Source: Pelomyxa schiedti
Lineage: Eukaryota > Evosea > Pelobiontida > Pelomyxidae
Reading direction: 5' to 3'
NCBI GenBank assembly: GCA_020536535.1
Contig: JAHLWZ010001047.1
Span: 5,426-25,561, forward strand
Length of the DNA stretch: 20,136 nucleotides
Shown here: piece by piece, positions 1 through 9,899 of the stretch
How positions within the stretch are numbered: position 1 is the stretch's first letter
Layout of the letters: every line of letters starts with the position of its first letter
Translations under genes and position numbers: made by a program
The notes under the pieces: generated by a model
Told to the model about the DNA's origin: nothing
The model's database searches: none
Seen by the model: only the letters and a program-made list of their open reading frames with translations

Positions 1-24
1 TCTCAATTTATTTACATCTTGCAG

Positions 25-270
25 ATGATCGCTAAGGAATACTCCTTGGAGCTTGTAAGCTGGGAATCCTTTCCTTGCATGTGGAATAAGTATCAAAACT
101 CGGAATTTGGGGCAAGTGCCATGTATGTGTCTCCCCACGAGTGGGAGGCCATCCACCTCTACGGAGCCTTTGTATTCCGGAAACTTGAAACAACCTCGCC
201 ACCCCCAGTCCCCTCCCACCCTTCACATATAATTACACTCCACAACAAAATGTTTGAGGACTATGACTGA
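25..270 (+). CDS. RNMT: mRNA cap guanine-N7 methyltransferase, C-terminal exon (partial)
   Basis: This is the last exon of a gene that enters from the left. A pyrimidine-rich acceptor ending in gcag at 21-24 precedes it and the stop TGA is at 268-270, giving 81 residues. The enzyme methylates N7 of the guanosine cap of nuclear mRNA using S-adenosylmethionine. The assignment rests on the C-terminal signature: MIAKEYSLELV resembles the helix-strand before the end of human RNMT (EMAKKYNMKLV), and SPHEWEAIHLYGAFVFRK matches the family's closing strand (SKSEWEATSIYLVFAFEK). The family normally ends within a few residues of that strand; here about 27 more follow (Pro-rich, ending FEDYD). The SAM-binding core lies outside the window. 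The stop is 198 bp from the stop of the convergent Slo channel gene. I am fairly confident of the family, but the exon is short and the similarity is from memory. Confidence 0.75.
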   Translation: MIAKEYSLELVSWESFPCMWNKYQNSEFGASAMYVSPHEWEAIHLYGAFVFRKLETTSPPPVPSHPSHIITLHNKMFEDYD

Positions 271-468
271 AACCAACCAGAACATCACACTGCACTCGTG
301 CAGCTTACAAAAAGTCAACAATTGCAATACCCTATAACGAAATATGGTAAAAAAAAGAAAGAAAAAAGTAAAAAGACTTTTTTTTATTCTTGTACATATT
401 CCTGCTGGTTTGTACATATTTATGAGTTGATTCACAATGCACTGCACTCCATCCCCACACAAGCTAAG
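271..468. terminator. Convergent 3' ends of RNMT and the Slo channel gene
   Basis: This 198-bp spacer separates two converging stop codons, so it must hold both 3' untranslated regions and 3' end-formation sites. It contains an A-rich run (about 344-374) directly followed by a T-rich run (378-386). Such a layout could serve 3' end formation on both strands. No AATAAA hexamer is seen on the + strand. Transcript ends cannot be placed from sequence alone. Confidence 0.45.
391..418 (+). promoter_or_regulatory. Two PUF (Pumilio)-type RNA elements in the RNMT 3' UTR
   Basis: The 10-mer tgtacatatt occurs at 391-400 and again at 411-420, exactly 20 nt apart. Its first eight bases, UGUACAUA in RNA, match the UGUANAUA consensus bound by Pumilio-family proteins, which usually repress or destabilise mRNAs. 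They lie on the RNMT sense strand, 121 and 141 nt past its stop. Binding is inferred from the consensus only. Confidence 0.45.
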
Positions 469-3400
469 CTAGCTAGATGACTCTGATGAAGAATGTGCCT
501 TGGGGTGTTTGTTGTTGTGCTTCTTATGTGCCCTATGGTGGTGGTGATGGTTCCGGCGCCGGTGCCTTTTTCCATTGTCATCCTCGTACTCACTTGATGT
601 GTCAGAGTCATGCGATGATGAAGAATGAGGAGGTTGTGTAGTGGTAGTAGTAGATGATGATGATTGGGGCTTGCACTCAACATCATCACCAGTGAGAACA
701 ATGGCGAAATCAGAAGGGAGTATTGGCGTTGAGTGGGATGGGTTAGTGACCACGAATGGGTGCTGGTTGTCAAAGGCCTTTGCGGCCCGGTACAGCCCAA
801 TCACAATGGCACCACCATAGTGCAGGAGAACATGCTCAAACAAATCACCGAATGTCACAGTCTGCTTGTGCTGTGCGGAGTCTCAGTGACTGAGTAGAGG
901 GGGTAATAAATACCTCCATTGACTTGAGGATTTGTTGTGGCAACTGCATGTGTATCATTCTACTTTGTTCTGTTGCTTGCTGGTAAGAAATAAATGAGCA
1001 TGAATATGGGTTGAACAGAGAGAAGATGGTACTTGCGTGAGGCCAGGAATGAACTGTGTAATTAAATCAAACATTTGGTCTTGGAAGAACGGCTGTGCAT
1101 AGTTAAATGTTGATGCGATTGTAATGTGTTTAGAGATACCTTTAGAATCATAGTGTGGAGGCTTTCACTACAGGAAACGCAGCCGGACGCTACAAGGTCG
1201 TGTGTGTAGAATGGCTTGTCAATGTCCTTATTATCGCAGAAGTACATGATGTTCTGTTGATGCTCTGTGTTGGGAGGATTTGTGATTCAATCGAGGCGGG
1301 TGTTTGTTACTCACTGAGTTCCAGTAGGATTCTTGGTTGATCAGTAAGAGAACCTGCCAAGAATCGCTTGATAACAAGGTAGGTGAGAATCACAGCCTGA
1401 AAAGATGTATTAAGAGGTGCCGAGAAAATTAATTAAATACCGCATCGGACTGTTGCTGGGGTAGAAAGTCTGGACTGGAAATTATTACAACTTTGCTTGC
1501 TCTGATACCGGCTCTTTCTAAGTCAAACGGATTCCTCATCGAACCCTTGAGATAGGTGAGGGAGTGGAAGGGGAATAAATGGGTACTTCACCTTAACAAT
1601 GTTAACTTTAGAAATGTTCTGAGCCATGAACAAAAGTTTCGGCTGCCCTGGTGTGAGTATGACAATGGGAGTCTCTTGATCAGCTTTACGAATGGTGGTT
1701 ATTACATCACTTGTCCTTTTGAAGTGTGAATTAGGTTGATATTCATTGAATAGATGTGTACTCACGAAGAACAATCCTCTGTGCATAGAATAATGTGCCC
1801 ATTGAAACCTCTAGTGTTGAAAACAGTCAGACTATCGCATTGTGAAAGAATGAGGTCCTCAAAGTCAGGGTTCTCCTGGTTCTGGAAAATACTTACGAAC
1901 TACAAATGCACGGGTGGAGGTCTCACCTTAGCGTAGATGACATTCAAGACTTGTGTGGACGAAACATCAGCCAGTGTGATTGATCTCTTCAGAGTGGCTG
2001 CTATTCTCCTGTGGGGAATTGCAAATAGGCTACGCAGGGTCGGTCTATTGGCTTCAGGGTTGTCATCGGCAGTAGTATCCTTCATAATTGGCTCAGAGTC
2101 TTCTTTATCACCTCCAAACCAGGCCGGTTCGTCACCACATTTGTGAGTTTGGGAGGGGGTGAAATCAGCCTTGTCTGCCCTAGCTTGTATGACAGGGGTA
2201 TCCACATCAAAGTAGAACTTCATATTAGTCACTTCTGATTTACTTTGGGCCAACACAAAGAGGGTCTCGCATCCAGTTATAATGTAGTGTGGTCCCGGGT
2301 TTATAAGCACCTAGTACGAAATTAACCTGAGTCATAGAGAAGACTGTTCTTACTGTTTTATTGGTGTTTTCTGCTTTTTTGCTGAGTCCAATAACAAGGA
2401 GAGAATATTTCTCAAAGAAAGTCTAAAGTTGGTTAATAAAGAGTACATTCCGTCTGACATTTACCATTACTACATCCGTGAAGGAACTTCCTTTCAGGTT
2501 CCCCTCTAACTCGAAACAGTATACTTCATTGCCAGCCCCTTCTACTGCAAGATGCTAAGTCTAACGAGTTGATGAACATTTATATACAATATTGAGACTT
2601 CCAGATCAGCGAATCTTCTGCATCACGGATTGTGGCAAACAGATTGTAAAAAATAGCAGAAAACCCAGGGCACACGGCATTGTATCCGATTATCATCTCG
2701 GATTCAGTTGAGGAGAAAGTTTATGAGGGGCACATTGTACTTTTTGCATCTTCTCAATTGAGTGAACAGTATACACATTCTTATAGCCAAGTAACAATTT
2801 CTACAGAATTATTAAGTCTCGTCGTTTCAACCACTAAAATACTTGTGTAAATAGGTTCGCTAAGGAGACGTAAATGGGTACATCAGCACTGAACTTTCGG
2901 ATGGCATACGTTATGACAAGGGTCTCTAGAGACTGGTGAACTTAGAGGCAGAGAACGTGGAAAAAGGAACCTCTATCTGCAACCATAGGGTCTGATGACG
3001 ACATGGAGAACACAAACACAGCTGCTGCCTTGGCAAGATTCGCCCGGTTTTTCATTACAATAGGATCCTAAAATCGTTACTACATTGCCAGGCGGATGTA
3101 GGGGCCTACAGCACAGTTCCCAATCAAGAAAGTCACCTACCAAAGCTTAGTTAGAAACAGGTATGTGAACTAACTCACTCGTTTACTGAAAAACTCAACA
3201 TTCAAAAACCTGTGAGGTTTGGGTTATTTCAAATACGGCGAAAGCACCCATACCTTTCAACAAAGGAATTAGGATACAATTCAGTAACTACGACTGCATG
3301 CGTATCTTGATATCCATTGTCCTTCAATCTTAAGCGGAGAAGAGGATTATATGAATGTATACCTCGTGATAGAACTCCATGAAAAAGTCAGCAAGTCTTT

Positions 3401-3502
3401 CAAAATTTATCTGCACTTATGGTTAAGTGATAGGGTGGCGACTTCTCACATACATTTCCGCATATTATGATATGGCCTCTAGCCCGACTCGTTCCTGCAT
3501 AT
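469..3502 (-). other. Slo channel cytosolic gating ring: exons 7-26, RCK1, RCK2 and tail
   Basis: Exons: 3454-3502, 3363-3410, 3254-3321, 3179-3209, 3110-3136, 2984-3067, 2843-2932, 2741-2800, 2588-2696, 2465-2544, 2354-2422, 1927-2310, 1766-1881, 1592-1715, 1441-1545, 1315-1396, 1140-1264, 1033-1092, 914-979, 469-861. RCK1 begins GHIIICGN, a Rossmann-type strand-turn. RCK2 begins GHIILCTEDCSS and continues through VVIISSPDF and FGDLFEHVLLHYGG; IGLYR and FVVTNP are typical of its end. The largest exon (1927-2310) ends RCK1 with VLINPGPHYIITG and carries a hydrophilic linker in place of the BK linker. The boundary between 2984 and 2932 is the least certain: a 30-nt alternative (2941-2970) also keeps frame but would be the only intron below 41 nt. 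Confidence 0.8.
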
Positions 3503-4519
3503 CTATCAAAGACGAGAAGTGAATCTTTGAGAAAGGAAGTTCCGTGCCATACTTGGGAGCACTCTGTAACGTATTCACTAAGTTTCCCACTTGCATAGGC
3601 ACAACACAGATAGCTATTGTAATGGAACATATAGCTACAAACTTCCCCAAGTCTAGGTGCTTGTGAGTAATTCAGTGAAAAAACTTGATAACCTACCGGT
3701 TAAAGGAAATATATCCCCGTAGCCAACAGAAGACAGAGTCTTTGACTATTAATTTTGCTTACTTACTTAGAGGTACAAACCACAAATGCCCAGTATATGC
3801 AATGCCAAAGTTCCAGAGGGGGGTCATACAGCGTACTTCTTTTGTAAGTTTCAAAAAAGAATCCTCCACAAATAAATGCAATGCAGAGAAGAAGGTAAAC
3901 AACGCGGGCCAACTGGAATGGAAACTCAGATATTTCCGCTATTCATAAAATCTTAGGTAACGAAAGAACTCTGTTTCAACTTACAGAGAGGCCATTGAAG
4001 GCGAAACACGTTCCACACTATGTATATGTACGCACAACGCAGGAAATTGAAGTTGACATAGGCATCCAGCTTATCAATGTGCCCCCAGTCACCCATTGCA
4101 ACTAGTATAGGAACTACAGTAAAAATATCCAACAGTAGCTGCCTATTAAAAAACCGCTTGAACCTTGAAAGGAAGATTAGAACAGCCCATCACGATAGAA
4201 TAATTGCACCAGGACTTTGTGTACATGATCTTGTGCAAGGCATTTAAAATAAACAGCAGGGCAACTACAAAATCGACAATGAGAGTCTTATGCGACTGGC
4301 CCTCATAGGCCTCATACACATAAAAACAAACACTGAATAGATTCAGAACAATCATCGCAAATTGCTGAACAGAGATAGGTTAGTCATAGGGAAAGCGCTC
4401 CCGGCCGTTTAAGATAAGTGATTGTTAGCAGAAATCTGATCACGCACCCAAGCCCTAAACGTGGGGGAATAAACGCTCGAAAACCAAAATTTAACGGTTT
4501 GCCTCTTGGTTTGAATCAT
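469..4519 (-). CDS. Slo-family (BK/Slack-type) potassium channel alpha subunit
   Basis: A tetrameric plasma-membrane K+ channel gated through a cytosolic ring of two RCK domains. The joined CDS of 26 exons is 2,868 nt and stays in frame throughout (955 aa). Order: short N-terminus, S1-S4 (residues 25-133), S5 about 145-160, pore helix and filter TLSSVGYGD (186-194), S6 about 201-222, RCK1 from GHIIICGN, linker, RCK2 from GHIILCTED, and a low-complexity tail (888-955). The SQYLEGAGNEVY stretch and the LINPG motif match the BK gating ring. The ATG at 4519 is the first start compatible with exon 1; its upstream frame soon meets a stop. An extra BK-type S0 helix is not seen. Several features (few S4 charges, no Asp run at the calcium bowl) sit between BK and Slack types, so no subtype symbol is given. 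Total length is near BK without its long tail. Confidence 0.9.
3553..4519 (-). other. Slo channel membrane domain: exons 1-6, voltage-sensor-like S1-S4 and pore
   Basis: Exons: 4448-4519, 4194-4364, 3985-4138, 3781-3938, 3697-3739, 3553-3652. Exon 2 carries S1 (VLNLFSVCFYVY) and S2 (FVVALLFILNALH). Exon 3 carries S3 (DIFTVVPILVAMGDW) and S4, where NFLRCAYIYIVWNVFR holds only two arginines. Exon 4 holds S5 (VVYLLLCIAFICGGFFF) and the pore helix. Joining 3781 to 3739 gives WHCIYWAFVTLSSVGYGD, which aligns residue for residue with the BK pore helix and filter. The usual filter TVGYG reads SVGYG here, a conservative change. Exon 6 holds S6 and the short linker to RCK1 (PKYAGTSRARGHI across the junction). 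Confidence 0.85.
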
Positions 4520-5179
4520 GCTACGACGGCAAATTAGCCCACAGTGTTGAGGGTATAGGTATATAATAATAATACACTTTCAAATCGACTCTCATAGCAA
4601 GGGTGACATGTATTTCAAACTACACACGTTTCCACGTTTCCATTTAGCAGGTCCAACTTGAACTGGTCTTGTTCACTCAACATCGGTTCAGCATTGCTCC
4701 CACTCATTCTGCTCTCCCAACTCCCAAACCAACAAGAAACTCAAAAAAGGATTTTTTTGAATTTGTGTCGATTCACTTTCAACGCCTCCAGGCTAGTTCC
4801 CACAATCCTTTGTACTACCGCCGACGGTACACGCCAACACCGCACCTCCTCAAGCAATGTGGTGTTTTTTCTGATGGAACTGAGGCCTAGAACACAGATG
4901 CCTTCAACGACCGGAATTCACCAAAAACCCGAAAAAGTGACGAAAGTTGCCTTGTACGTTCTTGTTTTGTGTTGTCGATGGCAAACACCAAAGCGAAGTG
5001 TGAAGAACATTAAATTGATTTTGTGTTGTTGAACTTTTGTGTCAGCAAAAAAAGCAGACATAAGAGGGGTGCATGGTATGAATTGTGTGTTGGAATGGCA
5101 TTTATGAATGGTTTAGCGTTGCATAGTGAAGAAGACTGAATTGTAGATGTGTACATGTTTCAGGTATGAATGGGTTTTG
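4520..5179. other. Intergenic: upstream of Slo, downstream of PNO1
   Basis: This 660-bp stretch is AT-rich and both flanking genes are on the - strand, so it should hold the Slo promoter and the PNO1 3' end. The octamer acgtttcc is repeated in tandem at 4626-4641, and a pyrimidine-rich tract lies near 4695-4730. An open + frame at 4658-5032 has no recognisable content. No RNA gene or conserved coding exon is seen. Confidence 0.5.
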
Positions 5180-6500
5180 TTAAAACCGTTCATTTAGTCG
5201 GCCCGAAACACTTCTGAGGCGTGCATAAACCTTGCCGGGAGGAGCACCAAGAATAAGGCTTACTATGGAGTCTCTGGCTAGTTTTATATTGCTGTACGAA
5301 CCAAGAATGTGTATTTTCCTGTACAATGCATGAGCAATTGGTACAGGATCAGGGATAACTTACTTGTCTGCCATTACAATTCTTGTGCGGGTTGCATTCT
5401 CAATTGCGAACTTTGTTTTTCCGTTTTTACCGGCAACTCTACCTATTGCTCTGGAGAGATGCTCTCCGTGGAGGGACTTAACTATAATGGGTGAGAATTA
5501 TACTGCCACATAAAGGTGAATACCATCTCCTATTTCAAATGTGTCGATATACAAATCGTCTAGCCTAATGAGGGCAATGGCATCCTACAAAGAATTAAAA
5601 ACGGGAATGCCGAGTTTGTAGAAGTACAGACTCTCAAATCAAATCCAAGAATGAATGCATGTACAAAGTCGGCTCCTTTCTGAAGAGAACCTAGGTCCTC
5701 TGTTTGAGGGGATGTCTGAGATAATCAATGCCACTGTCGGAATCAAGAAAAAAGAAACCTTCAGTTCCACCGACTTTGTTGCAGTATTCATTCGGACTTG
5801 GAGTTTGAGGTGATTGACAAGCGGTTCTATTACTACTGGCAGTTAGAGAGAGAGAGAGGAAAAAAATGTTCCTTGATTGATGACTGACCTGTGAGCCAGT
5901 GTGTCTTTAACGCAGCAAGTCTATTTGGAGGTACGTGAATTTTTCTTACATCGTTTTCGTCCAGAATTTCGGCGGCATTTATCGGAGGGAAGCTTGGTGT
6001 GCCGGAAGTGGAAGTTGTGGACGATTGCTGCAATTGCTGAACAACAACCTGAGCCTGTTGCTGCAGTTGCTGCTGCAGCGGCTCCGCACTTTTCGGTGCA
6101 ATTGGCAATAGCCCCCCGCCATCTTCTTCCTCGTCCTCGTCCTCATTCTCCTTCTCCTCCTCGCCCTCTTCTTCATCGTCATCTTCCATGTCATCGTCAT
6201 CATCATCTCCTAATTGTGGGAACGAAAAGAAGTGAGTGAGAGGAGTAAAACATAGAGCAGTCACGATAACGACAAAGAAAAAGAACATCCCATTATTACC
6301 ATACACATGCACCCCAAGCACATAAGCAACAAACAAGCCGAGTAGGAAAAAGAGGCAATGAGCCCACCGTCATCGTCTTCGTCATTGTAGTCCTCGTCTT
6401 CTTCGTCGTCAACAACGTCGTCTTCGTCATTATGGGTTGGTGCCGTCACGTCGTCTTTGGCTGTCGGCGCTGCCGTCGTGGTTACGCGTAGCTTCCTCAT
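5180..6500 (-). CDS. PNO1: PNO1/Dim2 KH-domain pre-rRNA-binding ribosome assembly factor
   Basis: PNO1 binds the 3' end of 18S precursor rRNA in late pre-40S particles and with Nob1 controls final cleavage; it acts in nucleolus and cytoplasm. Exons 6368-6500, 5889-6209, 5759-5835, 5632-5715, 5524-5584, 5364-5481, 5180-5318 join in frame to 933 nt (310 aa). Conserved blocks in order: FPPI...DVRKIHVPPNR, HLKLQVRMNT, GADFVHAFILGF, DAIALIRLDDLYIDTFEIGD, HGEHLSRAIGRVAGKNGKTK (the KH loop), FAIENATRTRIVMAD, and the closing LILGAPPGKVYARLRSV...RF. The ATG at 6500 is the only one upstream of the conserved part in this frame. The N-terminus is longer than usual: about 75 mostly acidic residues, then a Gln-rich block. 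Intron 1 (158 nt) cuts the acidic tract. Family assignment is very secure; the role of the extension is unknown. Confidence 0.95.
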
Positions 6501-6612
6501 TTCGTCCCGCAATTCAAGACTCACAAGGGTTCTAGGTTGTAATCGACAGGGAACGTGGGCGAGCGCCGCGGGCTTAATTAAAGAATGCAACTGCAATATC
6601 TGATCGCCGATT

Positions 6613-6681
6613 CTTAGAAGATTGAAGGAGTGTGGTTCCAAGTGAACTTGGCAGACAATAACAGACCTTCAATCTTCTAAG
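6613..6681. repeat. Perfect 16-bp inverted repeat with nested hairpin
   Basis: The arm at 6613-6628 (cttagaagattgaagg) is the exact reverse complement of 6666-6681. Within the 37-nt spacer, ccaag (6638-6642) and cttgg (6647-6651) flank the tetraloop tgaa, so the two stems are nearly concentric. It lies between the Sip1-like stop (6732-6730) and the PNO1 start (6500), both on the - strand. It could be a 3' end hairpin of one transcript, a 5' leader structure of the other, or a DNA site. Confidence 0.75.
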
Positions 6682-6729
6682 GACAAACGACAAAGCAGAA
6701 CAACTGGAATTCCTTTTCTCTCCTTCTAA

Positions 6730-9700
6730 TTAGCTCTGCTGTCCACAAGAGCAAGCAGGGGAACATGAGCACAGTATAGTACACTTTAGCGATACACCAG
6801 TGACAGCACATTGTGTGTACATGGGCACAAGGGACCCGGGCCCAAGCACAGCAAGAGTGACTGTCTCCCCGACGGCCCCGCGCACCGCAACCGTCATTGT
6901 GGGAGCGCTGCCGCTCGTCGTGGACACCGAGCTTATTCTGGGGTGCGCGACCGGCAGGAATTTAGTCATGTCCCCAATCAGCGTCCACCCCCCGCTCATA
7001 ACCGGCGATACCTGCGTAATTATGGGAGACGATTAGTCCGGGATTATGGCGGAATTTTTGGGAATGAATTTAATTAAATTTGGGGAGACATACTATGAAC
7101 ATTTTGAATTCAGCAGTACCATAGGGAGGTGTCTCTGCCATTTTGTTGAGGTGGAGTGGAACTGTGTCATTGAATACAGCTACCACCGGCGGCAGTGCGA
7201 AGAGGTCAACAACGCGGCCCTCTACGCCGAGAAGGCCTAGGTCCTTGGGTAATATATCTACATCCCAGGGTAGTTCCGCGGCCAGTAGATAGGTCCATGA
7301 TGTTGCACCAACCTTGGTTAGTGTTGTGGATAGTTGTACAAGTTCCGGAGCATCAAAGGTTTTTTGGTACATTCTTCCCGGAGAGAAGTATTTCAGTTTT
7401 AGAGAAAAAAAGAGAAGTAGAAACACACAATTCAACAGGAATAGCGGGTCTGTCTGGTTTGAGTAACGTGCCGTCATTGAGGCAGGTTCTGAGAACAAGG
7501 GTGCTATTGGTGGACCCTATCTTGTCTCCAATGGTGAGTGGTCCGGCACTAAGAACAGCAGTAATAGCTTGAAGCACATTGTTGGGTTCTTTACATTGTA
7601 CATATCTAGGGGTGGTTATATCGGAGTTGGAATATTGTCGGCCAACTTGCAGTTTGTTTGTGTATCGGAAGTTGTCCACAGTGGCGGTTTGGATACAAGT
7701 AACCCAACAGACCACATAAAGAGACTAGAGTGGGCTATCTTTGAAAAAGTTACTTCTGTTGAGGTTTACCCGCATTACCTTCCAGGATGAAAGACCTGGG
7801 GCCATGTTGCTATTTACACGAGCTTGAGTCACTGCAGGAAATTCAGAACTTTGCAAAATTTGGTTCGGAAGCATATTGCCATACTATTCCATGCAAAGTG
7901 AGGCTAGGGATAACTGCATGATGTAAACCTGTATTGTGTTTCTATTTACATTTGCAGCGTTGGCCATATTTGTCATCCATGTCCGAGCCGTGCTTACGTT
8001 GGTTTGAAGAGAGTCCATATTCATGTATGGAAAAGCAAGGTCATTGGCCTCATACCTATGAGAACGTAAGACTGTAACTGGTTGACAAATCTTCAATACA
8101 ATTGCATTTTCCAGTCAGAAGAAGCGTTTTTCATAAGTTGTTGGTATAAATCCTGTCCGATTGGTATTGCGCATGTCTCTTCTACCAAGAAAGGAAATTG
8201 GCTCTGATAACTGTTATCACTGCTGAAATACCTTTTATTTTTATTTTGTGAGACATACTGAGGAGGATAAAGCACATACGATGTTTCTAATGCAAAAGAG
8301 ACCAGGAACATTTTATCCACCACATTATCCAGACCACTGGGAAAGACATCAGGCCTATCTGCCCAGAGCTTCACACCAGAGGGTTGTCCTGTGTAATACC
8401 ACCAATCGTCAAGCTGTGATAGTTATTACTGCAACTCGCAGTTATTTTAGTTTCCAGACCTGATAAAAGGCAATGGGGACCAGATCTTTTTCGTAGTCAT
8501 ATATCTATTTAATACGTTACTGTGAATAAGAATACAATATACTTACATCAACAAGAGTTTCTTCGTAAGTCTTATCAGGTTCTGTTAGACTGTAGTAATA
8601 GGCCCCACTAGAGTGGGATGAGTTGTGAAGGAAAGAAAGGCGAAATATCACTATTCTGTTGAATATCCCAAGCGTTGTGTTGTCAAGTCTAAGGTTCGAA
8701 TGAGAAGGGAGCCAATCACTTCAGCATACCATTTCCCGAAACTGATCTACTCTTCCCAGTCAGTTTCAATAAATATCCTCCCCACTCAAAAATTGCTTGA
8801 CTGACACCATTTTGGTAAATGAGAATAGTGCTGTGATTGAAGCCTGGTGGAAGTGACTCAACCATTCCCTGTATTCCATAGGAAAGGCTATAGTCGAAAT
8901 CTTGTAAACTAGTCCGGTGAGACAATTGCGGAAAAAAAGTGATAATAGTACATTGTCTGACTAGCTGCCATAAAGTTTGACATTGCAGAAATGACAATGG
9001 TGTTTAAAGACTTATCATAAATTACAAGTGGGCAACCGCCAGAAACACCTCCCTTCAATTTCAATAAGAAAATAGAAACACTAACAGTGGAGGATTACCG
9101 GAAACTTGGTGTATTCATCCCACTTTCCGGTGTAAGGGAACGCACCAGTCCCGTTGTAAGTTAGAAAGTTGAATCCAGTTTGGGAATCGCTAAATGATGG
9201 AAAGCATGTGGCAAGGTCAAGGTTATTCCCAACGCCAGTATTCTTCGCGCCATCTGGAAATGATTGGTCGAAGACTATCACGTCTATGTCATCATAACTG
9301 TAGGACAGAATAAATAAGGGAAATCAGCCAAGCACTAGATACGTTTTAAAATCGGTAATCATGGTAACCGATTGGTCAATAGTTGTGTACACCAATGAAA
9401 CGTAAGAGTACGTTCCAATGGCATCACTTCCTGTTCCACTAACGTTGTTAACCAAAAAAAATTAAAATGAAAACACAACAAGTATCTACCTAGAGGATGA
9501 CTGTAAAGTCAAAGTGTCATCTAAAGGTGAGCACCACTTCCCATTTTGATGCAATGCACTATACCCTCCATGCAACCAAACAGCACCATCAATCTATCAA
9601 TTAAAAAAAAAAGTCCCCTTGTTATTCCTTCTTCTTTTCATTTCAAGGATAACTAAAAACAAACAAAAAAAAGAGCACTTAAAAAAATAATAGAGCACTA

Positions 9701-9899
9701 CTAATATGCACCATTGAATTGAACCCATAATTACCTGCACAGTATATAATCCTGTTTCTTGGTCGACGGGCACACTCAGGTGAGTCCCACAATTGACTCC
9801 CCGCAGTGACACCAACAGGGCACTACAAGCGAGAATAAACCAACCGACGCGGCGTGGCAATACTCCCCTGCCTCCCCGCTCGTGGACGGGAACCACCAT
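6730..9899 (-). CDS. Secreted raffinose synthase/Sip1-like (GH36-related) protein
   Basis: Predicted extracellular or lumenal protein related to the raffinose synthase/seed-imbibition (Sip1) family, a branch of alpha-galactosidase-type barrels. Exons 9735-9899, 9490-9593, 9343-9438, 9099-9297, 8952-9052, 8730-8908, 8652-8688, 8547-8607, 8460-8504, 8280-8413, 8100-8231, 7929-8055, 7782-7883, 7647-7738, 7429-7605, 7094-7373, 6730-7011 join in frame (2,313 nt, 770 aa). A signal peptide spans about residues 16-37. Family landmarks: FDQSFPDGA, GGCPLVIYD, SLPPGFNHSTILI, LLKLTGKSRS, LGYSTEYGAYYYS, LDDWWYY (330-336), LYEAND, NTIQY, FPAVTQAR, VLSAGPLTIGDKIG, DGTLLKPDRPA and the beta-rich C-terminal SGGWTLIGD. 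Candidate catalytic acids are D331/D332 and D423. Where relatives, as I recall, have an acidic residue after QAR(A/V)S, this protein has N-S-N. Substrate is unknown. ATG at 9899 sits in an aaaATGG context. Confidence 0.85.

Noticed and set aside
2941-2970. A 30-nt intron in Slo RCK1 that also keeps the reading frame
   Set aside because: It would be the only intron under 41 nt among 82; a 51-nt alternative (2933-2983) also keeps frame. It remains possible and needs cDNA.
4658-5032. Open + strand frame of about 124 codons in the Slo-PNO1 spacer
   Set aside because: The frame opens with no convincing start, shows no motif or domain, and overlaps regions needed for the flanking genes' ends.
6501-6641. 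N-terminal extension of PNO1 upstream of 6500
   Set aside because: The frame is open but contains no ATG before 6500, so it is more likely leader sequence.
7739-7769. A 31-nt intron in the Sip1-like gene using a second donor (gtaaac)
   Set aside because: The donor 12 nt upstream (aag|gtaatg) gives a 43-nt intron and the spacing W-x7-F seen in relatives.
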